DNA of 13,017 bases from an uncultured Bacilli bacterium (GCA_934097255.1 CAKONT010000012.1:1-13017); one strand, 5' to 3'. Shown: positions 1-7,014, counted from the stretch's first letter. Notes: generated from the letters alone by a model not told the origin. Numbers and translations are program-made.

Positions 1-819
1 AGATTCTAAAGTCTTTTTTACATTTTCTTCTAAAGTTTCTTTTGAATTAACGCCATCCATTCCTAAATCTTCAAAAAACTCTTCGTCAAGTTCTCTTTTT
101 ACTTTTTCTTTTATTTCGTTTACTTTTACTTTAAAACAAACTTCACAACCTGCTAAATCTTTTGCTCCATAATCTTCTGGGAAAGTAACCATGATGTCTT
201 TTTCTTCATCTTTTTTCATTCCAATTATTTGTTCTTCAAATCCTTTAATAAATGTACCGCTACCAATTTCTAAGGAATAATTTTCTGCTTTTCCACCATC
301 AAATGCTTTGCCATCTTTAAATCCTTCAAAATCAATAACAGCAATATCGTGTTCTGAAACAGTGCCATATTCTTTTACTACAAGTTCGCTATATTTATTA
401 AGCATATTTTCTATTTCAGCATCAATTTCTTCTTTTGATACTTTAACTTCTTCTTTTTTAACTTTTAAATTTTTATATTTTTTAATATCAATCGCAGGTT
501 TAGTAGTTATTACAAATGAAAAAACACAACCATTCTCATCAATACTTTTTAAATCAACTTTTGGTTCTATGATTGGTTCATAATTACCTTCTTTTAAAGC
601 TTTTTCATATGCTTCTGGTAATAAAACATCAACAGCATCCATATAAAGAGATTCTTTACCAAATTTTTTTAAATATATATCTTTAGGTACTTTACCCTTT
701 CTAAAACCATCGACTTTTACATCTTTACTTTTTTTATTAAAAGCTTTATCTAATGCTTTTTCAAATTCTTCTTTTTCTATTTTTATTTCTACATTAAATA
801 CATTTTTTTTATCTTCCAT
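1..819 (-). CDS. tig: Trigger factor, ribosome-associated chaperone and prolyl isomerase (C-terminus cut by window edge)
   Basis: Trigger factor binds the ribosome exit tunnel and shields nascent chains in the cytoplasm. The visible 273 codons give the N-terminal ribosome-binding domain with the signature GFRKGKVP (residues 38-45), then part of the substrate-binding arm. An FKBP-type prolyl isomerase domain follows at about residues 155-237 (VIDFEGF, GSGTFIKGFEEQIIGM, FPEDYG). The family is usually about 430 residues, so the C-terminal chaperone domain lies beyond position 1. The ATG is preceded by GGGAGG with good spacing, and by a promoter of its own in the 64-base gap after the neighbouring membrane-protein gene. 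It is therefore probably transcribed apart from the sortase unit. Identity is secure. The only abnormality is truncation by the window. Confidence 0.96.
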   Translation of the reverse strand, partial: MEDKKNVFNVEIKIEKEEFEKALDKAFNKKSKDVKVDGFRKGKVPKDIYLKKFGKESLYMDAVDVLLPEAYEKALKEGNYEPIIEPKVDLKSIDENGCVFSFVITTKPAIDIKKYKNLKVKKEEVKVSKEEIDAEIENMLNKYSELVVKEYGTVSEHDIAVIDFEGFKDGKAFDGGKAENYSLEIGSGTFIKGFEEQIIGMKKDEEKDIMVTFPEDYGAKDLAGCEVCFKVKVNEIKEKVKRELDEEFFEDLGMDGVNSKETLEENVKKTLES

Positions 820-848
820 ATATTTAATCCTCCCTCTTTCATTTAGAT

Positions 849-877
849 ATTATATAATAAACATTTTCTTTTAGCAA
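849..877 (-). promoter_or_regulatory. Promoter of trigger factor gene
   Basis: On the minus strand, TTGCTA (872-877) and a perfect TATAAT (849-854) are separated by exactly 17 bases, a standard housekeeping sigma-70/sigma-A promoter. The start point should fall near 842, leaving a leader of about 23 bases that contains the GGGAGG site (829-834). The match is read directly from the sequence. Activity is inferred. Confidence 0.75.
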
Positions 878-883
878 GCAAAA

Positions 884-1651
884 TTATTCATCAACATATT
901 TTACAATTTCATCTTCTTTTGTCTTTTTATATTTGTTAAAAGACGTTTTAAATTCACTTTCTGACAATAACTTTATATCTTCAACTTTAGACTTTTTTAA
1001 GTCCTTATTATCAAAGTTTTTTTCAACTCTTAATTTATTAAATGCGTCTTTATTATATTTTTTAGGATCAAGTTGATCAATATATCTTTTGTCTAATAAA
1101 TTAACAACCATGATAATAAATAAACTAATTAACCAGACAAAAAAACAAATCGTACTTGATTGGATTAAAATAACAAGTGCACTACTTTCGTAAATTGAAA
1201 CTTTACTTGTTATATCTATTTGTTCTGATATAATCGTATCAAGAGTTAAAATAAATAAAAACGAAATAAAAACAAAACACGTCGTACTAATATATTTACT
1301 TGCTTTACTTATTTTTTTATCAACAAAAACATAGATTAGAAATAAAATTGATAAAACAATCATACAAGTATAAGATATTGCACTTGGAAAATACATTACA
1401 ATAAATATTTTATCAATTACTGTATCACCTAGTAACAATATTGGCTTTCCATATTTATAGAAAACAAAACCAATTATTAAAATATAAATAACTGCTGATA
1501 TAGATTTAATAATTCTTTTTTTTGTTTTTACATTAATAATTAAAATGATTAATGTGAAAATTGATGCTAGAAAAATCATTACAAAAAAAGGCGAATCTGT
1601 AATTATTTGTAACAACATTTTTAATCTATCTATCATACTTATTGGTTCCAT
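884..1651 (-). CDS. Five-helix membrane protein of unknown function, downstream of sortase
   Basis: I do not recognise the family. The 255-residue product has five predicted hydrophobic helices at about residues 21-40, 48-66, 83-109, 120-141 and 157-185, then a highly charged Lys/Asp/Glu tail of about 70 residues. Positive residues after helix 1 (VKTKKR) and between helices 3 and 4 (DKKISKASK) suggest N-terminus outside and tail in the cytoplasm. The gene starts 25 bases after the sortase stop with a strong GGAGG (AAGGAGGAG) site, so it is the second gene of the sortase transcript. No catalytic motif, Cys cluster or sorting signal is visible. The context permits an envelope role, perhaps linked to the sortase, but this is inference only. 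Confidence 0.8.
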   Translation of the reverse strand: MEPISMIDRLKMLLQIITDSPFFVMIFLASIFTLIILIINVKTKKRIIKSISAVIYILIIGFVFYKYGKPILLLGDTVIDKIFIVMYFPSAISYTCMIVLSILFLIYVFVDKKISKASKYISTTCFVFISFLFILTLDTIISEQIDITSKVSIYESSALVILIQSSTICFFVWLISLFIIMVVNLLDKRYIDQLDPKKYNKDAFNKLRVEKNFDNKDLKKSKVEDIKLLSESEFKTSFNKYKKTKEDEIVKYVDE

Positions 1652-1676
1652 ATATTAATACTCCTCCTTTCAAACA

Positions 1677-2378
1677 TTATATTTGTTCAAATACTAATAC
1701 CAATTGTTTTGAATTATCATGCCTTGAACAAGTTATCAAAGTCATTGTTGTTTTATTTTGATCGCGATATATTTTAAGTCTTGGATTTCTATCTTCTCTA
1801 TATACATTAACTAAAGTATAAGTATATTTATATCCATTATAATAAACATAAGCAATATCACCATTTACTAACTGATCTAAATTATTAAAAAAACTTAAAT
1901 AATTTCTACCAGAATGTCCTGCTAAAATAAAATTGCCATTAATAACATCAGGATAACTAGATTGAGGAATAACTGCAATGTTTTTATTTAAATCATTTTG
2001 ATAACTTCCAATAGATGCAAATCCTTTAGCAAAACTTATTTTAGGAATAACGAGCTTCCCAATATAATAATTTTTACTAAGTAATCCATCATACATACTT
2101 TCAGTTTCGTATATTGATTTTTCTTCTTTCGGTACTTCTTCTGGAGTTTGATTATTATCTGGAGTTTCTTCTTTATCATCATCTTTATTAGAAGAGGGAT
2201 CTTCTTTGATATCATCTTCATCTAAATTTGATGGAAGAGAAGATAAAGCAAGGCTTATTTCATCGTATGCTAATTGACGTTTCGATAAAAAATAATTGCT
2301 AAGCAATAAAAAAACACCTAAAAAAATTAATATCACGCCAAAGAAAATGTATACTTTTCTAAGTTTTTTATCATCCAT
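1677..2378 (-). CDS. Membrane-anchored sortase family transpeptidase
   Basis: Sortases cleave sorting signals of secreted proteins and join them to the cell wall or to pilin subunits on the outer face of the membrane. With the start at 2378 the protein has 233 residues: an N-terminal anchor helix (about 8-30), an acidic Pro-rich linker (about 52-92), and a C-terminal sortase barrel from about 104. The catalytic His is in LAGHSG (H155) and the Cys in TLITC (C217). The usual Arg in the strand after Cys is not obvious; the nearest basic residues are R219 and K224. An open frame extends 18 codons upstream, but AGGAGG (2386-2391) and the promoter place the start at 2378. The subclass is uncertain. 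No substrate with an LPXTG-like tail is visible in the window. Confidence 0.9.
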   Translation of the reverse strand: MDDKKLRKVYIFFGVILIFLGVFLLLSNYFLSKRQLAYDEISLALSSLPSNLDEDDIKEDPSSNKDDDKEETPDNNQTPEEVPKEEKSIYETESMYDGLLSKNYYIGKLVIPKISFAKGFASIGSYQNDLNKNIAVIPQSSYPDVINGNFILAGHSGRNYLSFFNNLDQLVNGDIAYVYYNGYKYTYTLVNVYREDRNPRLKIYRDQNKTTMTLITCSRHDNSKQLVLVFEQI

Positions 2379-2385
2379 AGGGGAA

Positions 2386-2391
2386 CCTCCT
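2386..2391 (-). promoter_or_regulatory. Ribosome binding site that fixes the sortase start
   Basis: AGGAGG on the minus strand lies 7 bases before the ATG at 2378. The alternative in-frame start 18 codons upstream lies within the predicted promoter -35 element (2427-2432) and upstream of the predicted transcript start, so it could not be used from that promoter. Confidence 0.8.
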
Positions 2392-2403
2392 ATTTTCATA
2401 ATA

Positions 2404-2432
2404 ATTATAGCAAAATATACTTTTTTTTGCAA
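2404..2432 (-). promoter_or_regulatory. Extended -10 promoter of the sortase operon
   Basis: Minus strand: TTGCAA (2427-2432), a 17-base spacer, then TATAAT (2404-2409) preceded by TGC, which gives the extended -10 form TGnTATAAT. This is the closest match to consensus in the window. The start point is expected near 2397, just ahead of the Shine-Dalgarno site. A strong, probably constitutive promoter is inferred. Confidence 0.8.
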
Positions 2433-2500
2433 TTAACTTCCTTGAACAAATTTTTTAAATATATATTAAAAAAATTAAAAAAGTTGTTGCTGTTTTATTT

Positions 2501-3130
2501 TTAATCTACTTTTTTATTTTCTATACAATACTTTTTTAATTTACAAGTTTCACACTTCGGATTTTTTGCTAAACAATAGTATCTACCAAAAAGAACTAAT
2601 TTATAATGAATATTACTCCAATCTTCAATAAGAAAAAATTTCTGTAATTTTTTTTCTGTTTCTAAAACATCATCATCTAAAGAAGTAATAGCAAGTCTTT
2701 TAGAAACTCTAAAAACATGAGTATCAACAGCTATTTCGGGGACATTAAAAAGTGTCGATAAAACAACACTAGCCGTTTTTCTACCAACCATAGGCATACT
2801 TTCTAAAGACTTTCTATCGTTTGGAACTTTACCATCATATTTATCTAAAAGAATAGATGCAATTTCTATAACAGCTTTACTTTTCTTATTATAATTTCCT
2901 AATTGATATACAATATCTTTCACATCACTTAAAGAAGCATTTTTTAAATCATTTAAAGACTTATATTTATCAAATAAAACCCTTGTAACTTTATTTACTC
3001 TTTTATCTGTTGTTTGAGCGCTTAACATAACTGCAATTAATAACTCATAGTCTTTTGTATATAAAAGTTCGATTGTATTATTTAAAAATAAGTCATTTAA
3101 ATAATTTTTAATTTCTTTTTCCTTACTCAT
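2501..3130 (-). CDS. nth: Endonuclease III, DNA glycosylase/AP lyase
   Basis: It removes oxidised pyrimidines and cleaves at abasic sites (base excision repair). From the ATG at 3130 the product has 209 residues, close to the 211 of E. coli Nth. Key positions are near-colinear: LSAQTTDKRVN early in the fold, helix-hairpin-helix ending in VGRKTA with catalytic Lys118, AVDTH with Asp136, and the [4Fe-4S] ligands C186-x6-C193-x2-C196-x5-C202. The usual LPGVG hairpin reads MPMVG, replacing the first Gly with Met. Two starts compete: ATG at 3136 and ATG at 3130 (MIMSK). Both overlap the dnaD end, by 14 or 8 bases, and neither has a clear Shine-Dalgarno site, so translation is probably coupled to dnaD. 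The dnaD-nth order is typical of Bacilli. Confidence 0.95.
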   Translation of the reverse strand: MSKEKEIKNYLNDLFLNNTIELLYTKDYELLIAVMLSAQTTDKRVNKVTRVLFDKYKSLNDLKNASLSDVKDIVYQLGNYNKKSKAVIEIASILLDKYDGKVPNDRKSLESMPMVGRKTASVVLSTLFNVPEIAVDTHVFRVSKRLAITSLDDDVLETEKKLQKFFLIEDWSNIHYKLVLFGRYYCLAKNPKCETCKLKKYCIENKKVD

Positions 3131-3773
3131 TATCATCTAACCAATCATAATCAAATAAATCTACTTTTTCTTCTTTATAATTTGTCCTTTTTTTAACATC
3201 ACCAGAAGTCTTATACCCTTTTTTACTCCACTCATATAGGATTTTATCGATATATTTTAAATTATTTACTCCGTTTAAAACTGCTTCTTTTAACGCTTCT
3301 TTAATTAAACTTTCATCAATATTAGAATCAATCCAATTTTTAATTGTTTCATATTCTATCGGTGACAACATCCTACCAAATTCTTTTTCAATTACTTCAT
3401 ATATTTTTGAAGAAGAATTTTCTTTTTCAGAAGACTTCTTGCTATCAATTATTAAAGCAACTAACTTAACATATAAAAGATTTATATCCAAATACTCATT
3501 CATTATACCATCTTTATTTTTTATAACTTTCATTTCTAAAAGTTTTTTTTCGATTAAACTTTGAATTGTTAACATAATAATATTACTATCAAAATATAAC
3601 TCACTGTTTATTTTTTCAATATTAAAAACAATTCTTTCACCATTATTCATAATCCAAGATAAAAAAATAACCTCATCAGAACTTATTTTTAATTCTTTTT
3701 TATATTTTAATAAGTATTTTGAAATATTAATATTTTGAGGAATTAACAGTTCATATACAATATCTGTGTTCAT
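3123..3773 (-). CDS. dnaD: DnaD replication initiation / primosome protein
   Basis: DnaD acts with DnaB and DnaI in loading the replicative helicase and remodels DNA in Bacillota. The 216-residue protein has an N-terminal winged-helix region (about 1-105), a polar Ser/Lys/Glu linker (about 110-122), and a C-terminal DnaD domain (about 123-185). That domain ends in the diagnostic YxxxIxxxW motif (Y174, I178, W182). The length and two-domain order fit the family. A GAAAGGAAG ribosome site precedes the ATG, 16 bases after cca. It overlaps nth downstream, giving the order cca-dnaD-nth. The acidic tail (WLDDNE) encodes the bases where nth begins. Confidence 0.93.
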   Translation of the reverse strand: MNTDIVYELLIPQNINISKYLLKYKKELKISSDEVIFLSWIMNNGERIVFNIEKINSELYFDSNIIMLTIQSLIEKKLLEMKVIKNKDGIMNEYLDINLLYVKLVALIIDSKKSSEKENSSSKIYEVIEKEFGRMLSPIEYETIKNWIDSNIDESLIKEALKEAVLNGVNNLKYIDKILYEWSKKGYKTSGDVKKRTNYKEEKVDLFDYDWLDDNE

Positions 3774-3789
3774 AACTTACTTCCTTTCT

Positions 3790-4890
3790 TTAAACAACTA
3801 AAGTAGAACTTAAAATATAAGTTTTAATATCTTCATACTCGTTATTTAATTCATTTCTTATAATAAGCATTTCTATATTATTATACATTTCTTTTAGAAA
3901 AGCACCTGGTTTTTTATTTAAAATTTCACATATTTCTTCACTTGTTATTTTAATTTCTTTTCGATCTTTTATAGGTAACTTATTATATTTTTCAATTATT
4001 TTTTTCTTGTTTAATCTTTTCAAATCACAAACAATACTTAAAGAATAAATACCATACTTATATAAAACATAATTATCATTTAAATCTTCGCACATTAACT
4101 CATTAATTTCTTTAATTAAATCTTTTTCATTTCTCGTAAAAGGATAATTTTTACTTGCCATAACACTTGCAAAAATACCAATTATATCATTAGTAAGTAA
4201 AGCAGTATCAATATTTTTTAATTCAAGAACATCTATTAATTTTAAATCTTTTAAAAGTTTTATTCCATATTTTTTATGTTCGCTTGTAAATATTTTAATT
4301 AACTCTTCTTTTTTTCGATCATACGATAAATTTCTCAATAATTCTTTATTTTTTATTATTGCCTTTTTTAATTCTTCATCAATTCTAAAATTTAAAATCG
4401 TAGCAAATCTTATAGCACGCATTATTCTTAGGGCATCTTCCTCTAATTTTATATATGGATTGGAAACAGATTTTATTATTCTTTTTTGTAAATCTTTTTT
4501 GGCATTTAAAAAATCGATTATATTGCCATTTTTATCCATACAAATACAATTAACAGTAAAATCTCTTCTTTTTAAATCCTCTTCTAGTGATGTAATATAT
4601 TCTATTTTATCAGGAAAGCGATTATCTTTATAACTTAGTTCTTTTCTAAAAGTTGTTATTTCAAAAGAATAATTAGAAATAGACATCGCTACACTACCAT
4701 ATCCTTCTGATATTGGGTTATATTCTTTAAAAATTTCAATTAGATCTTTAACTTTGGCAGATGTTGCAATATCTATGTCTTTGCTTTCTTTTTTTAATAA
4801 AAAATCTCTAACAAATCCACCAACTATATATGCTTTAAAACCATTTTGTTCTAGTTTATCTAAAATTGATACAATCTCTTTATCTAACAT
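3790..4890 (-). CDS. cca: CCA tRNA nucleotidyltransferase (class II)
   Basis: The enzyme adds or repairs the 3'-CCA end of tRNAs. From ATG 4890 it has 366 residues. The bacterial class II motifs appear in order: GGFVRD (24-29), the metal-binding DID (D38, D40), the EDLKRRDFTVN segment (104-114) that carries the flexible-loop/ribose motif, and EDALRIMRAIRF (151-162) for nucleotide selection. The C-terminal body is helical. A GTG four codons upstream (4902) extends the frame but overlaps the ribosome site, so ATG 4890 is preferred. Sequence alone does not fully separate CCA-adding from CC-adding or poly(A) enzymes of this superfamily. The gene is first in the cca-dnaD-nth group and lies just after the HU terminator. 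Confidence 0.92.
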   Translation of the reverse strand: MLDKEIVSILDKLEQNGFKAYIVGGFVRDFLLKKESKDIDIATSAKVKDLIEIFKEYNPISEGYGSVAMSISNYSFEITTFRKELSYKDNRFPDKIEYITSLEEDLKRRDFTVNCICMDKNGNIIDFLNAKKDLQKRIIKSVSNPYIKLEEDALRIMRAIRFATILNFRIDEELKKAIIKNKELLRNLSYDRKKEELIKIFTSEHKKYGIKLLKDLKLIDVLELKNIDTALLTNDIIGIFASVMASKNYPFTRNEKDLIKEINELMCEDLNDNYVLYKYGIYSLSIVCDLKRLNKKKIIEKYNKLPIKDRKEIKITSEEICEILNKKPGAFLKEMYNNIEMLIIRNELNNEYEDIKTYILSSTLVV

Positions 4891-4895
4891 ATAAA

Positions 4896-4900
4896 CCTCC
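4896..4900 (-). promoter_or_regulatory. Ribosome binding site deciding the cca start
   Basis: GGAGG on the minus strand ends 5 bases before ATG 4890. It lies downstream of, and overlaps the first codons of, the alternative GTG start at 4902, so that GTG cannot use it. Confidence 0.7.
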
Positions 4901-4906
4901 ACATAA

Positions 4907-4912
4907 ATTATA
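4907..4912 (-). promoter_or_regulatory. Possible -10 element for cca-dnaD-nth
   Basis: A perfect TATAAT on the minus strand lies between the HU terminator and cca. No convincing -35 hexamer exists, since the upstream sequence is the T-rich terminator tail. The implied start point (about 4900) would leave a leader of only about 10 bases. Read-through from hup is the alternative. Confidence 0.35.
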
Positions 4913-4927
4913 TCAAAAAAAGAAAAT

Positions 4928-4955
4928 AAAAAAAAGCCAAAGAAAGGCCTTTTTT
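4928..4955 (-). terminator. Intrinsic terminator of hup
   Basis: On the minus strand, just after the HU stop codon, AAAAAAGGCC pairs with GGCTTTTTTTT across a TTTCTTT loop (one bulged G). The right arm ends in a run of eight T. This is a textbook rho-independent terminator for hup. Confidence 0.85.
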
Positions 4956-4956
4956 A

Positions 4957-5229
4957 TTAATTAACAGAGTCTTTTAAAGCAGATCCAGCTTTGAAAGTAA
5001 CAGCATTTCTTGCAGGAATCTCAACTTCTGCACCTGTTTGAGGATTACGTCCAGTTCTAGCTTCTCTTCTTGAAACAGCAAATGTTCCAAATCCAACTAA
5101 AGGAATCTTATCCCCTTTTGCTAAAGCACATGTAATTGCTTCTAAAGTTGCATCTAAAGCACGAGTTGCATCAGCTTTTGTTAAACCTGCTTTTGTAGCG
5201 ATAGCTTCTACTAATTCAACTTTTTTCAA
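4957..5229 (-). CDS. hup: HU family DNA-binding protein
   Basis: HU is the dimeric nucleoid protein that bends and compacts DNA. The 90-residue product has the normal family length. It opens MKKVELVEAIA, has the conserved core VGFGTFAVSRREARTGRNP, and carries the beta-arm with the RNP tip that inserts into the minor groove, followed by VTFKAGSALKDSVN. The start codon is TTG: it is the only one that gives the canonical N-terminus, and GGGAGG (5238-5243) sits 8 bases before it. The ATG overlapping that GGGAGG is out of frame. The gene is monocistronic, with a promoter upstream and a terminator directly after the stop. Codon choice is less AT-biased than its neighbours, as expected for a highly expressed gene. 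Confidence 0.97.
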   Translation of the reverse strand: MKKVELVEAIATKAGLTKADATRALDATLEAITCALAKGDKIPLVGFGTFAVSRREARTGRNPQTGAEVEIPARNAVTFKAGSALKDSVN

Positions 5230-5253
5230 TTTCTTTACCTCCCATAAATTTTA

Positions 5254-5298
5254 AAGCATTCATTTGTTATAGAGGTTTACCCTTCATATACAATGCTT
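5254..5298 (-). promoter_or_regulatory. Inverted repeat in the hup leader (possible 5' stem-loop)
   Basis: AAGCATT (minus strand, 5298-5292) can pair with AATGCTT (5260-5254) across a 31-base loop that itself contains a short GG...CC pairing. The left arm begins about two bases after the predicted transcript start, so the leader would open with a stem-loop. A role in mRNA stability or translation control is inference. The arm is only 7 base pairs and could be chance. Confidence 0.35.
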
Positions 5299-5306
5299 AC
5301 ATATAT

Positions 5307-5335
5307 AAATTATCATGTAAAGGTAAGAAAATCAA
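5307..5335 (-). promoter_or_regulatory. Promoter of hup
   Basis: Minus strand TTGATT (5330-5335), a 17-base spacer and TAATTT (5307-5312) preceded by TGA (extended -10). The predicted start near 5300 leaves a leader of about 70 bases. The -10 is imperfect; ATAATT, shifted by one base, is an alternative reading. Confidence 0.5.
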
Positions 5336-5458
5336 GATATTTAGCAAAATTTAACAAATTTTTATTTATTTTTAAAAATGTGAACTATTGTCTAACTATT
5401 TCTATTATTTTAAATATAAACTAAGATTTATAAAATAAGTTTTGAAATAAAGTATTTA

Positions 5459-5487
5459 TTGATAAGATTTTAAAAAAATGATTATAT
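5459..5487 (+). promoter_or_regulatory. Candidate promoter of the TasA-like gene
   Basis: TTGATA (5459-5464), 17 bases, then TTATAT (5482-5487) preceded by TGA, an extended -10 arrangement. The implied start near 5494 falls inside the AGGATGTGA ribosome site (5492-5500), which is unusually close, so the true promoter may lie slightly upstream (TTGAAA at 5442-5447). Confidence 0.4.
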
Positions 5488-5506
5488 ATTTAGGATGTGA
5501 TAATAA

Positions 5507-6202
5507 ATGAAAAACGAAAAAATCACTTTTTTAGAGAAAAAAAGATTAAAATTAAGTGTAATAATATTAGTTATTGGCATGTTTTTTCTAATAACAGGAG
5601 TAACGCTTGCTATTTTCTCATACAGTAATACTGGTCAAAAAATAGGAATAAAACCAGGTACTTTGACATTTACGTATTTGGAAGGAGAAAATTCTTTAAA
5701 TATAGTTGATGATGAATATAAAACAGATGAAGTTGCTAAAGTAAGTGCTGAGTATTACCAGTTTGCAATTAGTGCTAATGTAACTTCTCCTTATGCAATT
5801 AAGTATTATGTTTATTACACAATTGACACTTTAACAGAATTTGATAAAAGTGATATAAAAATGTATCTTACAAAAGTTGATAGTGAAAATGGTTTAATAG
5901 CAAATGAAAAGATAGTATTAGGACCTACTCTTGCTTCAGAAATTGATTCTTATGACCTTACTACATTTACAGTTGATAATACCAAAAATAATTACGTATT
6001 AGATCAAGGAACATTTAATTTTGATGAAAGTAATAAAAACATAACCCAAACAAAATATTATCGTTTTAGAATGTGGGTTAATAAAGATTTATCTGGATCT
6101 TACTTGGAAAATAATAATGAACATTCATACTCAAAACCAGGTGGAAAATTTAAAATTAAAATAAATGTAATTGGTATGGATGGAGAAATAGTAACATCAT
6201 AA
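5507..6202 (+). CDS. Secreted TasA/camelysin-like surface protein (SipW-type signal peptide)
   Basis: The 231-residue product has a basic N-terminus and one hydrophobic segment (about 16-36, ending GVTLAIFSYSNTG), then a beta-rich Thr/Tyr/Asn-rich exported domain. The GVTLA-IFSYS border resembles the atypical signal peptides of TasA, CalY and related biofilm matrix or camelysin proteins, which are processed by the SipW signal peptidase. No SipW gene lies in the window. Later parts (KPGTLTFTYLEG, YYRFRMWVNKDLSG) look like the all-beta domain of this group, but I recognise the group by pattern and not by a strict motif. There is no sortase signal or Cys pair. AGGATGTGA, one mismatch from a perfect Shine-Dalgarno, precedes the ATG. 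It is monocistronic, with a terminator after the stop. A membrane-anchored exported protein that is never cleaved is the alternative. Confidence 0.6.
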   Translation: MKNEKITFLEKKRLKLSVIILVIGMFFLITGVTLAIFSYSNTGQKIGIKPGTLTFTYLEGENSLNIVDDEYKTDEVAKVSAEYYQFAISANVTSPYAIKYYVYYTIDTLTEFDKSDIKMYLTKVDSENGLIANEKIVLGPTLASEIDSYDLTTFTVDNTKNNYVLDQGTFNFDESNKNITQTKYYRFRMWVNKDLSGSYLENNNEHSYSKPGGKFKIKINVIGMDGEIVTS

Positions 6203-6226
6203 AAACACAAGAAAAGTGTTTTTTTT
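6201..6226 (+). terminator. Intrinsic terminator after the TasA-like gene
   Basis: AAAAACAC pairs with GTGTTTTT across AAGAAAA, followed by further T residues. It overlaps the TAA stop codon. Confidence 0.8.
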
Positions 6227-6279
6227 ACTCTTTTATTTATTTTTAGCATATATTTTAGTATTGAAAAGAGGAATTTAAA

Positions 6280-7014
6280 ATGATTAGCAAAGCATTCGTT
6301 ATTACCTTTTTATCAGGAATGTCAACTCTTATGGGAGCTTTATTACTACTCGTTTTTAAAGAAAATAAAAAAATATTAATTTATTCGTTATCTTTTGCAG
6401 CGGGAGTAATGCTTTTTATTTCAATACTTGACTTAATTCCTTTGTCAATTGAATACTTATCTAGTATTTTTAATAACAAATTAGTCTATCTAAATCTAAT
6501 ATTATTTATCTTTGTTGGCATTTTTTTATCTAAATTAATAGACAATTTAATTCCAGAAAATAAAAATGGATCACTATATAAAACAGGAATAATTTCAATG
6601 ATTGCAATTATTTTACACAATATACCAGAAGGAATTGCAACATATATAACATCTTCAAACAATATCACAGTCGGGACAAAACTTGCAATTGCAATTGCTC
6701 TTCATAATATTCCTGAAGGAATAAGTATTTTTTTACCAATTTATTATTCCACAAGAAATAAAAATAAAGGTATTATCTATACCCTTATTTCTGGAATGTC
6801 TGAAGTATTAGGTGCTATTTTAGCAAAAGCTTTTTTAATGCCTTATATCAATAACTTAACCTTAGGTTTTTTATTTTCTTTAATCGCTGGAATAATGATT
6901 TATATTTCTACTTTTTCACTAGCAAAAGAAGCATTATCTTACAAAGATTACAAAAGTTTTATTACATTTTTTATAATTGGCATTTTATTTGTTATTATTT
7001 CTTTAAATATTTAA
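6280..7014 (+). CDS. ZIP family divalent metal (zinc) transporter, ZupT-like
   Basis: It imports Zn2+ (possibly also Fe2+ or Mn2+) across the cytoplasmic membrane. The 244 residues form about eight hydrophobic helices. The two hallmark metal-site helices are present, with HNIPEGIA (H113, N114, E117) in helix 4 and HNIPEGIS (H142, N143, E146) in helix 5. DLIP (51-54) and SGMSEVLGA (171-179) are further conserved segments. The length fits bacterial ZupT (257 in E. coli). An AGAGGA ribosome site precedes the ATG. Only 53 bases separate it from the terminator of the gene before, and I see no convincing promoter or Zur-like operator there. Its stop overlaps the stop of the convergent metalloprotease gene. 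The exact metal cannot be read from sequence. Confidence 0.9.
   Translation: MISKAFVITFLSGMSTLMGALLLLVFKENKKILIYSLSFAAGVMLFISILDLIPLSIEYLSSIFNNKLVYLNLILFIFVGIFLSKLIDNLIPENKNGSLYKTGIISMIAIILHNIPEGIATYITSSNNITVGTKLAIAIALHNIPEGISIFLPIYYSTRNKNKGIIYTLISGMSEVLGAILAKAFLMPYINNLTLGFLFSLIAGIMIYISTFSLAKEALSYKDYKSFITFFIIGILFVIISLNI

Noticed and set aside
308..583. Plus-strand open frame of 91 codons
   Set aside because: It is antisense to the trigger factor coding region, has a low-complexity Ser/Ile/Phe composition typical of reversed AT-rich code and no ribosome site.
2036..2221. Second minus-strand open frame inside the sortase gene
   Set aside because: It is an out-of-frame shadow of the acidic linker, with Lys/Ile-rich composition and no family resemblance.
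2433..2500. Possible terminator after nth
   Set aside because: There are T-rich runs, but I find no stem with a closed loop. GCAAAA/TTTTGC lies within the sortase promoter spacer and has no following T run.
6486..6668. Minus-strand open frame opposite the ZIP transporter
   Set aside because: It is antisense to conserved coding sequence and has no ribosome site.
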